Source of the DNA: Hyphomicrobium denitrificans ATCC 51888
Lineage (GTDB): Bacteria > Pseudomonadota > Alphaproteobacteria > Rhizobiales > Hyphomicrobiaceae
DNA: 64,000 nt
Assembly: GCF_000143145.1 (NCBI RefSeq)
Contig: NC_014313.1
Location: 2,790,001-2,854,000, forward strand
Reading direction: 5' to 3'
Below, piece after piece: positions 1 through 9,538 of the stretch. Numbering within the stretch: position 1 is the stretch's first letter; each line of letters opens with the position of its first letter. The notes under the pieces were generated by a model that saw only the letters and a list, made by a program, of their open reading frames with translations, was not told where the DNA came from and searched no databases. Position numbers and translations under genes: made by a program.

Positions 1-1057
1 AGCCCGGCTCGAACATCAGATAGCTCGGCAGGCGCCAGTCCTCTCCCCATACGCCCAGCCTGCGCAACAGCATCCGGACAGTCCACGGCATCTCCGCAGC
101 ATGACGGCGGGCGATCTCGCGAATATCCTCCGACGGATCGAGCGCGATGACATCGATGTCGCGCAACGACGTTTCGCCGAGTCGGCGCTCAGCAACCAGC
201 GACAGCGTATGATCGATGCGCTGCGCGCGTTCGATGTCGGCGTCGACGTTGTCCATGAAAATAATGTCGAGCATGCTGCCGCCAATCGTGCCCAATGGCG
301 GGTACTGGACTTCATCCGGCCGTGTCGGCGGATCGATGTCGCGATCGCGGGTGGTGATGACGATAATCTTATCCGCGCCGGCGTGGATTGCCGGGCTCAG
401 CGGCGATGTCAGCCGCAGCGAGCCGTCGCCATAGTGCTCGGATCCCAAGCGCTGCGCCGGAAACACCAGCGGCAGCGCGGACGACGCAAGCAGGTGGTCG
501 ACCGTCAAGCGGGTCGCAACGCCGTCGCGGCGGGCGCGGCTCCATTCGGCGATCTCGGGCGCGCCTTCAAAGAAGGTGACCGCGCGTCCACGATCGTAAG
601 ACGAAGCCGTGACGCACAAGGCCTTGAGCGCCCCTGCCTTCACCGCTTCGGAGATACGTTCGAACTCGGTGTGGTCGATGAGGAATTGGCGCAAAGGATC
701 GTTGTCGAGAAGCGAGCGTGGATTGGGCAGTCCCAGGGACGCAATCGGCGTCAGAGATAGAACCCAATGCAGCCCGTGCAAGGAGACCGATACGAAATCG
801 GTGCGGTAGACATCCCTGCAATGAAGGTTCTGCCAAAGCTCGACGAGCTTGGCGACGCCTTCGTTGAAGCGCGTGGCATTGGCCGCAAGGAATGCCGCGC
901 TGATCGCTCCGACGGACGAACCGACGATGACGGGAAACGGATTGCGATTACGCGGCGTGAGTTCAGCGAGAGCCTTGATCACACCGACCTGATAGGCTCC
1001 CCGGGCACCGCCACCGGGCAGAACGAGTCCAAGCGTGGCGGCCGTGTTTTCGTTCAT
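1..1057 (-). CDS. Patatin-like phospholipase family protein (3' end cut by window edge)
   Basis: Likely a serine-aspartate lipid acyl hydrolase of the patatin family. The N-terminus carries the oxyanion-hole motif PGGGARGAYQ at about residues 14-23, then the nucleophile elbow GSSVG at about 46-50. A later DGSLR stretch fits the Asp of the catalytic dyad. The frame starts at an ATG whose complement ends at 1057 (MNENTAATLG...) and stays open for about 352 codons to the window edge, so the C-terminus is missing. There is no obvious signal peptide, so it is probably cytosolic or peripheral. It is divergent from mgtE across a 381-base gap. Substrate cannot be told from sequence. Confidence 0.85.
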   Translation of the reverse strand, partial: MNENTAATLGLVLPGGGARGAYQVGVIKALAELTPRNRNPFPVIVGSSVGAISAAFLAANATRFNEGVAKLVELWQNLHCRDVYRTDFVSVSLHGLHWVLSLTPIASLGLPNPRSLLDNDPLRQFLIDHTEFERISEAVKAGALKALCVTASSYDRGRAVTFFEGAPEIAEWSRARRDGVATRLTVDHLLASSALPLVFPAQRLGSEHYGDGSLRLTSPLSPAIHAGADKIIVITTRDRDIDPPTRPDEVQYPPLGTIGGSMLDIIFMDNVDADIERAQRIDHTLSLVAERRLGETSLRDIDVIALDPSEDIREIARRHAAEMPWTVRMLLRRLGVWGEDWRLPSYLMFEPG

Positions 1058-1438
1058 GCTTATCCTCTGCGATCCCGCCTGTATCACGACCGTATCGCCG
1101 ACGCCTTGACCGGTCTCGGCCGCGCATCGAATGCGAAACTGTATGCAACAACGAGGGCGGCCGCATTATCGATTTCGGCTTCAGAGACACGCTCCATTCT
1201 CAATCACGCTCGCCAGAACCCAACGCACAGAAACAATCTCGATCTCTCCTTGACAGGTCATCCTGATCGGCCCATGTGACCGCAACGGCACTCGATGACC
1301 TCGATGCCGTGAATTCGAAGGAACCCAACCCTTGTCTAGCGACAGTAGTTGTCGAACTCCCCGGCCGTCGAGGCCCGTGGTCTGACCGTTGGGTCGGCTC
1401 GCCACGGTCCGTTTTGACGGCGGATCGTGAGGTGAGCC
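1058..1438. other. Intergenic gap between patatin-like gene and mgtE
   Basis: This gap holds the promoters of two divergent genes. A TTGACA hexamer lies at 1250-1255, but I see no good -10 box at 16-18 bases. No M-box-like Mg2+ riboswitch structure is evident, although the downstream gene is a Mg2+ transporter. Short open frames here look like random extensions and are not called. Confidence 0.4.
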
Positions 1439-2809
1439 ATGGAAGAAGTCCACTACGTGTCGGGCGACGACGTCGATCCGATCCTGCTGGTCGAACTGCT
1501 CGATGAGCACGATGCTGACATCGTCGCGCAGCTCAACGAGCAAGATCTCGAAACGACCGCCTCCATCCTTTCGCAATTTCCCCTGGAACGCGCGGTCGAT
1601 ATTTTCGACCGGCCGGAATTGTCGCGCGCCGGCGACATCATCCTCGAGCTTCCCGAGGACCTTGCCGGACGCATTCTGAAAGGCATGTCCGCCGACCGCG
1701 CCGCCAACATGCTGCGCCAGCTCGACGGGACTGATCGCACAGACCTTCTCGCGCGCGTCGATTTCGAGACAGCGCAATCGCTGAAGCTGCTGCTCGCTTA
1801 TCCCGAGGGCACCGCGGGCAGCATCATGACGACGGAATTCGTCAGCGTTCCGTCAACATATTCCGTCGCGGAAACGCTGAAGCATATTCGCGAAGTGCAG
1901 CACACGCGAGAAACGGTCTACGCCATCTACGTTCTCGATCCTGCATCGCGCGAGCTACGTCAGGTCGTGTCGCTGCGGCAGCTGATCTCCAGCGAGCCCG
2001 ACAGCAATATTCTCGACGTTGCATCCGATCGCGATCCGATCTGGGTCGATCCGGATGCCGATCGGGAAGAAGTCGCGCGGCTGATCTCCATTCACGACCT
2101 TCTGGCCGTGCCGGTTCTCAACTCCCGCCATCGGGTGCTCGGTATCGTCACGTTCGATGACGTCATCGACGCGATCCTCGCGGAAAGTACGGAAGACGTG
2201 CAGCGTTTCGGCGGCGTCGAAGGCATGGCCGAGCCGTATATGGAGATCGGCTTCGTCGAGATGATCAAGAAGCGCGCCGGCTGGCTGTGCGCGCTGTTTC
2301 TGGGCGAGATGCTGACTGCAAGCGCCATGCAGCATTATTCCGATGAGCTCGCGAAAGCAGTCGTGCTGACGCTGTTCATCCCTCTCATCATGAGCTCCGG
2401 CGGCAATTCGGGATCGCAGGCGACTTCGTTGTTGATCCGCGCGCTTGCGCTCGGACAGTTGCGTCTCAGAGATTGGTGGCGCGTCGCGGTCAGAGAAATT
2501 CCCACGGGCCTGACGCTCGGCACTATCCTCGGCGTCATCGGCATCGCACGCATCAGCTTGTGGCAGTATCTCGGAATCTTCGACTACGGCGAGCACTGGA
2601 TGCTGGTCGCGCTGACCGTCGGCCTAGGCCTCGTCGGCATCGTCACATTCGGTTCGCTTGCGGGCTCTATGCTGCCGTTTGCGCTGAAGCGGCTTGGGTT
2701 CGACCCTGCGAGCGCATCAGCCCCGTTCGTTGCGACGCTCGTCGATGTCACCGGTCTGATGATCTACTTCAGCGTCGCGCTGCTGATCCTGCGCGGTACG
2801 CTGCTATGA
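1439..2809 (+). CDS. mgtE: Magnesium transporter MgtE
   Basis: Mg2+-gated Mg2+ channel of the inner membrane; 456 residues, normal for the family. The order is an acidic N-terminal MgtE_N superhelical domain (about 20-130), a CBS pair (about 135-260) that acts as the Mg2+ sensor, and about five transmembrane helices from about 285 to the end. The membrane part contains the family stretch SSGGNSGSQATSL near 320-330. The ATG at 1439 follows GAGGTGAG, an adequate ribosome-binding site. It is monocistronic, with a strong hairpin right after the stop. Confidence 0.95.
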   Translation: MEEVHYVSGDDVDPILLVELLDEHDADIVAQLNEQDLETTASILSQFPLERAVDIFDRPELSRAGDIILELPEDLAGRILKGMSADRAANMLRQLDGTDRTDLLARVDFETAQSLKLLLAYPEGTAGSIMTTEFVSVPSTYSVAETLKHIREVQHTRETVYAIYVLDPASRELRQVVSLRQLISSEPDSNILDVASDRDPIWVDPDADREEVARLISIHDLLAVPVLNSRHRVLGIVTFDDVIDAILAESTEDVQRFGGVEGMAEPYMEIGFVEMIKKRAGWLCALFLGEMLTASAMQHYSDELAKAVVLTLFIPLIMSSGGNSGSQATSLLIRALALGQLRLRDWWRVAVREIPTGLTLGTILGVIGIARISLWQYLGIFDYGEHWMLVALTVGLGLVGIVTFGSLAGSMLPFALKRLGFDPASASAPFVATLVDVTGLMIYFSVALLILRGTLL

Positions 2810-2824
2810 GTGCGTGACACATCA

Positions 2825-2865
2825 AACCGCCGGTACGCTCATCGCATCGTAGCGTACCGGTGGTT
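2825..2865 (+). terminator. Hairpin after mgtE
   Basis: Fifteen-base arms at 2825-2839 and 2851-2865 pair, with one G-T wobble, around an 11-base loop. The hairpin begins 16 bases past the mgtE stop. There is no clear T-run, so it may be a structure-only terminator or a 3' stabiliser. Confidence 0.5.
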
Positions 2866-3063
2866 CAGTTTGCGCAATCATCGACAGCAGTGCATTCGTT
2901 GCGCGTACAGTGACGCCGATGCGCGACGATAACGGACGCTAAAACGACTGATCAGCGAAATTCGAGTAGCACGTTGGCGCTGCTGTGATACGTTCCCGGC
3001 CTCACCATGCCGGCGGGCGGGAACGCCGGAATTCATTTACTCATAAGATTTTTGGCGCAATCC

Positions 3064-4257
3064 ATGACGATACATGAGCCTTTGCGATCTGCGCTGCGGC
3101 GGCATCTTTTCGTGCCTTGCGTGGCGTTGATGACTGCAGTTCTTGCCGGCGCTGTTGCGCCTGTAAATGCACAAGAGGGACCGCCGGCGTTTCCGGTGAC
3201 GGTCGCACCGCCGCTCTCCAAACACATCAAAACCTGGGATGAATATCCCGGCCGCTTCGAAGCGTTTCAGCGCGTCGAGTTGCGACCGCGCGTCAGCGGT
3301 TACGTCGATCAGGTGAATTTCAAGGAAGGCTCCGACGTCAAGTTCGGCGATCTTCTGTTCACGCTCGACAAGCGGCCATTCGAAATTGCCGTCGAGGCTG
3401 CGAAGGCCGACGTCGCACGCGCCCACGCGCAAGTCGAATTCGCGAAGGCCGATCTGCAGCGCGCGGCACCGCTGGTCGAATCCAAAGCGCTGAGCGAGCA
3501 AGTTTACGAGCAGCGCAAATCAAGTCTCGGCGTCGCGGAAGCGCAGGTCATGTCGGCGGCGGCGCAGCTCAAGTCGGCGGAACTCAATCTCGAGTGGGCC
3601 GAGGTTCGCGCGCCGATCTCGGGACGCATCTCGGATAAGAAAATCGACGTCGGAAATCTCGTGATCGGCGGACAGGTCAACGCGACGCTGATGGCGACGA
3701 TCGTCTCGACCGACCCCATTCACTTCGTGTTCGATACGTCCGAAGCGGACTACCTGCGCTACGAGCGTCTCAATCAATCGGGCAAGCGCGATTCCTCGCC
3801 GAACTCGCCGACGCCCGTGCGCCTGAAGCTCGCGGACGAGAAAGACTGGAGCCATCAGGGCACGATGGACTTCATCGATAACGCGTTCAACGAACACTCC
3901 GGGACGCTGCGCGGCCGGGCAATCCTTCCGAACAAGGACGGATTGCTGACGCCCGGCGTCTTTGCGCGCCTTGCTCTTTATGCCGGCGACATCGATGCGT
4001 TTCTCATCCCCGACGATACCATCGTTTCGGATCAGGCTCACAAGATCGTCTACACCGTCAACGCCGACGATGTGGTCGTCGCGACGCCGGTGGAGCTTGG
4101 ACCGATCTACGAGGGGCTGCGCGTCATCAAATCTGGGCTCAAAGCCGACGATCGCGTGGTGATCGAAGGGGTCGCCAATCCGGCCATCAGACCCGGATCG
4201 AAAGTTGCGCCAACTCCTGGCGCAATCAAGCCGCCCGAGAAAACCGCACAGAAGTAA
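3064..4257 (+). CDS. RND efflux periplasmic adaptor (membrane fusion protein)
   Basis: Periplasmic adaptor linking an RND pump to an outer-membrane channel. The N-terminus has a basic stretch, a hydrophobic core and an Ala-Gln cleavage-like site at about 36-37, so it is exported. Then come a lipoyl/barrel-sandwich half containing RPRVSGYVDQV, an alpha-helical hairpin rich in Ala and Glu (about 115-180), the second lipoyl half with the motif WAEVRAPISGRIS, and beta-barrel and membrane-proximal domains. I chose the ATG at 3064 (MTIHEPL...); an in-frame ATG at 3007 would add 19 non-signal-like residues. The pump gene starts 27 bases downstream. No outer-membrane factor or local regulator is in the window. 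Confidence 0.92.
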   Translation: MTIHEPLRSALRRHLFVPCVALMTAVLAGAVAPVNAQEGPPAFPVTVAPPLSKHIKTWDEYPGRFEAFQRVELRPRVSGYVDQVNFKEGSDVKFGDLLFTLDKRPFEIAVEAAKADVARAHAQVEFAKADLQRAAPLVESKALSEQVYEQRKSSLGVAEAQVMSAAAQLKSAELNLEWAEVRAPISGRISDKKIDVGNLVIGGQVNATLMATIVSTDPIHFVFDTSEADYLRYERLNQSGKRDSSPNSPTPVRLKLADEKDWSHQGTMDFIDNAFNEHSGTLRGRAILPNKDGLLTPGVFARLALYAGDIDAFLIPDDTIVSDQAHKIVYTVNADDVVVATPVELGPIYEGLRVIKSGLKADDRVVIEGVANPAIRPGSKVAPTPGAIKPPEKTAQK

Positions 4258-4284
4258 CTCGCGCTCAAACGCAGAAAACGTCCA

Positions 4285-7200
4285 ATGCGCCTCACCCATT
4301 TCTTCATAGACCGGCCGATTTTCGCATCCGTCGTGTCGCTGATCATCACGATCCTCGGATTGATCTCGGTGAATTTCCTGCCGATCGCCGAGTATCCGGA
4401 GATCGCGCCGCCGACGGTCAGCATTCACGCGACGTATCCAGGCGCCTCCGCGCAGGTGATCGCGGAGACGGTCGCGACGCCGATCGAGCAGGAAGTCAAC
4501 GGCGTTGACGACATGCTCTACATCAACTCGCAGTCGACGGGTGACGGGCAGGTGACGATCAGCGTCATCTTCAAGCCGGGCACCGACGTCGATCAGGCGC
4601 AGGTGCTGGTGCAGAATCGCGTGTCGGTGGCGGAGCCGCGTCTGCCGGAAGACGTGCGCCGTCTGGGCATTTCGGTGCGCAAGGCGTCGCCCGACCTGAT
4701 GATGGTCGTGCATATGGTGTCGCCCGACGGCACGCGCGACCAGCAGTACATTTCGAACTACGCGACGCTCTATGTGAAAGACGTGCTGACGCGCATCGAC
4801 GGGATCGGCGACGTCAACGTGTTCGGCGCACGCGACTACTCGATGCGCATCTGGCTCGATCCCGACAAGATGTCGTCGCGTGGACTGACGGCGGGCGATG
4901 TCGTGGCTGCGCTACAGGCGGCAAACTTGCAGGTCGCGGCCGGCTCGATCAACCAGCCGCCCGCGACATCGGACGGCGCATTCACGCTCAACGTCCAGAC
5001 GCTCGGTCGCCTGAAAGCCACGAGCGAGTTCGAAGACATCGTGGTCAGGGCAGAACCCGGCGGACAGGTCATCCGAGTTCGCGACATTGCGCGCGTCGAG
5101 CTCGGCGCGCAGGACTACACCGTCAATGCGTATCTCGATAATCGCAACGCGACGGCGCTTGTGCTGTTCCAGAAGCCGGGCTCGAATGCGCTCGCGACGG
5201 CGTCCGCCGTCAAGCAGCAGATGGAACTGCTGAAGAAGAGCTTCCCGCCGGGCCTCGACTACACCGTCGTCTATAACCCGACCGAATTCATTCAGTTCTC
5301 GATCGACGCCGTCGTCAAGACGCTCGCCGAAGCGATCCTGCTTGTCGTGCTGGTCGTCATTCTGTTTCTGCAAACGTGGCGTGCGGCGATCATTCCGATC
5401 CTCGCCATTCCGGTGTCGCTGATCGGCACGTTCTTCATTATGAGCCTGCTCGGCATCACGTTCAACACGCTGTCGCTGTTCGGACTGGTGCTTGCGATCG
5501 GCATCGTCGTCGACGACGCGATCGTCGTGGTCGAGAACGTCGAGCGTTACATCGAGCAAGGCATGAGTCCGAAGGCCGCGGCTCATAAAACGATGGACGA
5601 GGTCGGCACGGCGCTGATCGCGATCTCGCTCGTGCTCATCGGCGTGTTCCTGCCGACGGCCTTCATCACGGGCCTGCAGGGAACGTTCTTCAAGCAGTTC
5701 GCCATCACGATCGCTGCGTCGACGGCATTGTCGCTGATCGTGTCGCTCACGCTATCGCCCGCGATGGCGGCGCTGTTGTTGAAGCCGCATCGCGCAGCAC
5801 ACGAGAAGCAGAACATTCTTGCGAGAATTCTCGGTGCGCCGCTGAGGCTGTTCTTCCGCGCCTTCAACTGGGCGTTCGGTGCGCTGTCGCACGGCTATGC
5901 GTGGCTGACGAGCAAGCTCATCAAAATCAGCTTGCTTCTGATCCTCGTCTATTGCGGCCTGCTGTTCGCGACGTACACGCGCTTGACGGCGACGCCGACG
6001 GGGCTCGTCCCGCCGCTCGATCGCGCGTATCTGATCGTTGCGTTGCAGTTGCCGCCGGGCTCGACGCTCAGCCGCACCGACGCCGTCGTGCGCAAGGCCG
6101 GTGATATTCTGCTGTCGCGGCCCGGGATCAACCACTCCGTCGCTTTCGTCGGCTTCGACGGCGCGACATTCACCAACGCGCCGAACACAGGCGTGATCTT
6201 CGTCAGTCTGGCTCCATTCGCCGAGCGGGCGCACACCGGTTTAGCGAAAGACGCGATTTTAAACGACCTGCGGCAGCAGATGGCGCAGATCAAGGAAGCG
6301 TTCGTGCTCGTCATCGAACCGCCATCGGTGCCGGGCATCGGCACGGGCGGCGGCCTCAAAGGTTACGTTCAGGACAAGGGCGGACGCGGGCTGCCAGCGC
6401 TCGAGGGCGCAGCGTGGGCGATGGCCGGCGCGTCCGGACAACAGCCCGGCTTCGCGCAGGCGTTCACGCTCTTCAACGTGCGTACGCCCGAGATCTACGC
6501 CGACATCGACCGCACCAAAGCCGAGCAGCTCGGCGTACCGATCAGCCGCGTGTTCGAGACGTTGTCGGTCTATATGGGATCGGCGTTCGTCAACGACTTC
6601 AACATTCTCGGCCGCACGTATCGCGTGACGGCGCAGGCCGACAATCCATTCCGCCTGTCCTTGCGCGACGTCGCCAATCTCAAGACGCGAAGCAATACGG
6701 GCGAGATGGTGCCGATCGGATCGGTCGCGACATTCAGCGACACGACGGGCGCGTACCGCGTGCCGCGCTACAATCTCTATCCGGCGGCCGAGGTTCAGGT
6801 TCAGTTGCTGCGCGGCTATTCGACGGGCGAAGCCATCAAGACGATGGAAGCCATCGCAGACAAGGTGCTGCCGTCCGGGTTCGGTTTCGAATGGACCGAA
6901 ATCGCGTTGCAGGAAAAACTCGCGGGCAACACGGCGATCCTGGCGTTCGGCCTGTCGGTCGTGTTCGTGTTCCTCCTGCTGTCGGCGCTGTATGAGAGCT
7001 GGATGCTGCCGCTGTCGGTCATCCTGATCGTGCCGATGTGCATTCTGGCGGCGATGATCGGCGTGAACATTCGCGGGCTCGACCGTAACATCCTGGTCGA
7101 GATCGGCTTGATCGTGCTCGTCGGCCTCGCGGCGAAGAACGCCATTCTGATCGTCGAGTTCGCGAAGCAGGGTGAAGATCAGGGACTGTCGCGCAGCGAA

Positions 7201-7464
7201 GCGGCGGTGGAAGCCGCACGCACGCGCTTGAGGCCCATCCTGATGACGTCGCTGGCCTTCATTCTGGGCGTCGTGCCGTTGGTATTCGCGGAAGGCGCGG
7301 GCGCTGAAATGCGGCAATCGCTTGGGACGGCCGTGTTCTCCGGCATGCTCGGCGTGACGCTATTCGGCCTGATCTTCACGCCGGTCTTCTACGTCGTCGT
7401 CCGCAAGCTCTCGCCTAGGCCGCGCGACAGCGCGGATATCGAAGCCGGCGAGGCCACAAGATAG
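4285..7464 (+). CDS. RND multidrug efflux transporter, HAE-1 (AcrB/MexF-like)
   Basis: Proton-driven inner-membrane pump that exports hydrophobic or amphipathic compounds; 1059 residues, the usual HAE-1 length. It opens with MRLTHFFIDRPIFASV, typical of the family. It has two repeats, each with a large periplasmic loop and six membrane helices. The TM4 proton-relay pair is Asp410-Asp411, in GIVVDDAIVVVENVER. It forms a two-gene operon with the adaptor. Substrate range cannot be inferred. Confidence 0.94.
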   Translation: MRLTHFFIDRPIFASVVSLIITILGLISVNFLPIAEYPEIAPPTVSIHATYPGASAQVIAETVATPIEQEVNGVDDMLYINSQSTGDGQVTISVIFKPGTDVDQAQVLVQNRVSVAEPRLPEDVRRLGISVRKASPDLMMVVHMVSPDGTRDQQYISNYATLYVKDVLTRIDGIGDVNVFGARDYSMRIWLDPDKMSSRGLTAGDVVAALQAANLQVAAGSINQPPATSDGAFTLNVQTLGRLKATSEFEDIVVRAEPGGQVIRVRDIARVELGAQDYTVNAYLDNRNATALVLFQKPGSNALATASAVKQQMELLKKSFPPGLDYTVVYNPTEFIQFSIDAVVKTLAEAILLVVLVVILFLQTWRAAIIPILAIPVSLIGTFFIMSLLGITFNTLSLFGLVLAIGIVVDDAIVVVENVERYIEQGMSPKAAAHKTMDEVGTALIAISLVLIGVFLPTAFITGLQGTFFKQFAITIAASTALSLIVSLTLSPAMAALLLKPHRAAHEKQNILARILGAPLRLFFRAFNWAFGALSHGYAWLTSKLIKISLLLILVYCGLLFATYTRLTATPTGLVPPLDRAYLIVALQLPPGSTLSRTDAVVRKAGDILLSRPGINHSVAFVGFDGATFTNAPNTGVIFVSLAPFAERAHTGLAKDAILNDLRQQMAQIKEAFVLVIEPPSVPGIGTGGGLKGYVQDKGGRGLPALEGAAWAMAGASGQQPGFAQAFTLFNVRTPEIYADIDRTKAEQLGVPISRVFETLSVYMGSAFVNDFNILGRTYRVTAQADNPFRLSLRDVANLKTRSNTGEMVPIGSVATFSDTTGAYRVPRYNLYPAAEVQVQLLRGYSTGEAIKTMEAIADKVLPSGFGFEWTEIALQEKLAGNTAILAFGLSVVFVFLLLSALYESWMLPLSVILIVPMCILAAMIGVNIRGLDRNILVEIGLIVLVGLAAKNAILIVEFAKQGEDQGLSRSEAAVEAARTRLRPILMTSLAFILGVVPLVFAEGAGAEMRQSLGTAVFSGMLGVTLFGLIFTPVFYVVVRKLSPRPRDSADIEAGEATR

Positions 7465-7466
7465 TT

Positions 7467-7531
7467 AGCGGACGGAGAAAATCCGCGGCAAACGCGTCCC
7501 ACGACGCGTAGTGTCGCATCTTTCGTCCGCT
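7467..7531 (+). terminator. Large imperfect hairpin after the RND operon
   Basis: Outer arms AGCGGACG (7467-7474) and CGTCCGCT (7524-7531) enclose a smaller stem made by two ACGCGT copies. It starts right after the pump stop codon and precedes folE by about 60 bases. It is possibly a terminator; there is no T-run directly after the stem. Confidence 0.3.
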
Positions 7532-7592
7532 CAAGAATTGGGCCAAACTCGGTTCAGATTTTTTCAGTCGAACCCAGAAATTTAGTGATCCT

Positions 7593-8186
7593 ATGAGCTC
7601 AGAAAAGAAGCCGACCCGCGCCGAAGTCGAGGCTGCGGTCAGAACCATTCTCCGCTGGAGCGGCGACGATCCGAGCCGCGATGGTTTGCTTGAAACGCCG
7701 GCGCGCGTCGTGCGCGCGTATGAGGAATATTTCCGCGGCTACAACGACGATCCGAAAGCCATTCTGCAAAAGACCTTCGAGGAGATCGAAGGCTACGACG
7801 AGATGATCGTGCTGCGCGGCATCCGGTTCGAAAGCCATTGCGAGCATCACATGGCGCCGATCATAGGGCGCGCCTGGGTCGCCTATATCCCACGCGGGCG
7901 CGTGGTCGGCATCTCGAAGCTGGCGCGCGCCGTCGACGCGTTCGCGAAGCGGCTTCAGATTCAGGAAAAGATGACGGCGCAGATCGCGAACACGATCCAG
8001 GAAGTCCTCGATCCGGAAGGCGTCGCGGTCGTGCTCAAGGCAGAGCATCACTGCATGACGACGCGCGGCGCGCACAAGCCCGGCACCGATATGGTGACGA
8101 GCCGCATGCTCGGCGTGTTCCGCGATAACCCGATCACGCGGCAGGAATTCCTGGCGCTCGTCACCGAGGATCAGAGGCACGACTGA
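7593..8186 (+). CDS. folE: GTP cyclohydrolase I
   Basis: Converts GTP to 7,8-dihydroneopterin triphosphate, the first step of tetrahydrofolate synthesis (and of 7-deazaguanine synthesis in many bacteria). It has 197 residues, typical for FolE type I. Zinc ligands are present: Cys83 and His86 in SHCEHHM, and Cys153 in EHHCMTTRG. The signature GISKLAR is near 106-112. It stands alone and converges with truA across 13 bases. Confidence 0.96.
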   Translation: MSSEKKPTRAEVEAAVRTILRWSGDDPSRDGLLETPARVVRAYEEYFRGYNDDPKAILQKTFEEIEGYDEMIVLRGIRFESHCEHHMAPIIGRAWVAYIPRGRVVGISKLARAVDAFAKRLQIQEKMTAQIANTIQEVLDPEGVAVVLKAEHHCMTTRGAHKPGTDMVTSRMLGVFRDNPITRQEFLALVTEDQRHD

Positions 8187-8199
8187 CGCGCCTGCTGTT

Positions 8200-8940
8200 C
8201 TATTCGTAATCGACGCCGACGAGATAGAGACCGGCCGCGGGCGCGACCGGTCCGCAGGCTTCGCGATTGGCGGCGGCGAGCGCGGACGCAAGATCGGCGC
8301 GGCTCCATTTGCCTTCGCCGACAAGCTTCAGGCTGCCGACCATTGAGCGGACCTGATGATGTAGGAACGAGCGGGCCGAGACGCGGCAGACGATTTCCTC
8401 GCCTTCCCGTGACACGTCAAAAACATCGAGAGTCTTGACCGGCGATTTCGCCTGGCACTGAGCGGCGCGAAACGTCGTGAAATCGTGCTTTCCGACGAGT
8501 TCTTGCGCGGCGGCATGCATTGCGGCGGCGTCGAGGTTTTGCATCGTCCACCAGACGCGATGGCGCTGCAGGATCGGCGGCGCGCGGCGTGTCAGCAGGC
8601 GATATTCGTAGTAGCGCTTCACGGCGCTGAAGCGCGCGTCGAACGCGTCGTCAACCTGAGCGGCGGCAACCACACCGATCGGATTTGGACGCAGGTGGAA
8701 ATTCATCGCATCGCGGATGCGTCCCGGCTCCCATGTCTTTTCGAGATCGAAGTGCGCGACTTGTCCTAGCGCGTGCACGCCGGCGTCCGTTCGCCCAGCG
8801 CCGCGCACGCCCGGCGCTTCGCCAGAGAATTTGCGGATCGCCGTTTCGAGCGCGCCTTGAATCGACACGCCTTCGGCCTGGCGCTGCCAGCCGATGAAGG
8901 GCGTGCCGTCATATTCGATGGTGATGCGGTAGCGGGGCAT
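8200..8940 (-). CDS. truA: tRNA pseudouridine(38-40) synthase
   Basis: Makes pseudouridine at positions 38-40 of the tRNA anticodon arm. The catalytic Asp lies in [11 protein letters not shown] near residue 52. The N-terminus [19 protein letters not shown] is classic TruA, so I start at 8940; an upstream in-frame ATG at 8973 adds 11 residues. The 246-residue length is normal. It is the distal gene of a minus-strand group with def and fmt, a common def-fmt-truA order, here interrupted by a small secreted-protein gene. Confidence 0.95.
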   Translation of the reverse strand: MPRYRITIEYDGTPFIGWQRQAEGVSIQGALETAIRKFSGEAPGVRGAGRTDAGVHALGQVAHFDLEKTWEPGRIRDAMNFHLRPNPIGVVAAAQVDDAFDARFSAVKRYYEYRLLTRRAPPILQRHRVWWTMQNLDAAAMHAAAQELVGKHDFTTFRAAQCQAKSPVKTLDVFDVSREGEEIVCRVSARSFLHHQVRSMVGSLKLVGEGKWSRADLASALAAANREACGPVAPAAGLYLVGVDYE

Positions 8941-8997
8941 TGAGGACCAGTGCGCAGCGTCGGAACGCGCCATCCCTAACGGGTGTCGCGCCGTCTC

Positions 8998-9435
8998 TCA
9001 ATGCGCTCCGATAGCGCCGGGGCTGCCTTTACCGCGCGGACCACCGGCGAAATGGCCGTTGTGGCCGTTTCGAAAATACCAGGCGCCGTTGCGATGCTTC
9101 CAATAGCCGGGGCCATAAGACGGGCGGGTATAGATCGGGCCGTCGGGATCGACGACGCCGACATCTCCGCCGTTGCTCGTTGCGTTCGAGCTGTAATCGT
9201 AGACGTTATTCTCGTTGAAGCTCAGCGCCAGTGGCGTGCGGTTCGGATTGACGATGACATAGCGTTCCGGCGGCAACGGACGAATGACGCGCACGCCATG
9301 CTCGAGCGTGGTGACTGCGCCGTAGTACGGCTGCGTTACGATGCGGGCCGTGAAGCCGTCGGCAGACGCCGCGCCTGTGAGCGCCAGCATGGCCGGCGCG
9401 AGCGCAATCAGAAACATTGGAAACGAACGGCGCAT
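8998..9435 (-). CDS. Small secreted protein of unknown function
   Basis: 145 residues with a clear signal peptide: MRRSF, then a hydrophobic core to about residue 23, ending ASA-DG. The mature part has a beta-rich segment (RVIRPLPPERYVIVNPN), followed by a Tyr-, Trp-, His- and Gly-rich tail with WKHRNGAWYFRNGHNGH and a run of Gly, Pro and Lys. I recognise no domain. It sits between fmt and truA on the same strand, 57 bases before truA. A periplasmic or surface location is inferred from the signal alone. Confidence 0.7.
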   Translation of the reverse strand: MRRSFPMFLIALAPAMLALTGAASADGFTARIVTQPYYGAVTTLEHGVRVIRPLPPERYVIVNPNRTPLALSFNENNVYDYSSNATSNGGDVGVVDPDGPIYTRPSYGPGYWKHRNGAWYFRNGHNGHFAGGPRGKGSPGAIGAH

Positions 9436-9538
9436 CTCAAGTCCTCGAAACAGAACGAACGAGAACGTGAGATTAGCCTTACCGCGTGAATTCCGCAGAG
9501 CGATTTCCCAGCATCCTTAATTCGCGAACCTGGAGACT

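Noticed and set aside
101..760. Plus-strand open frames opposite the patatin-like gene
   Set aside because: They overlap a gene with clear PGGGARG and GSSVG motifs on the minus strand and have Arg/Gln-rich shadow composition.
3520..4713. 397-codon minus-strand open frame across the RND adaptor and pump
   Set aside because: It is antisense to two strongly supported genes and is His/Asp/Arg-rich with no domain.
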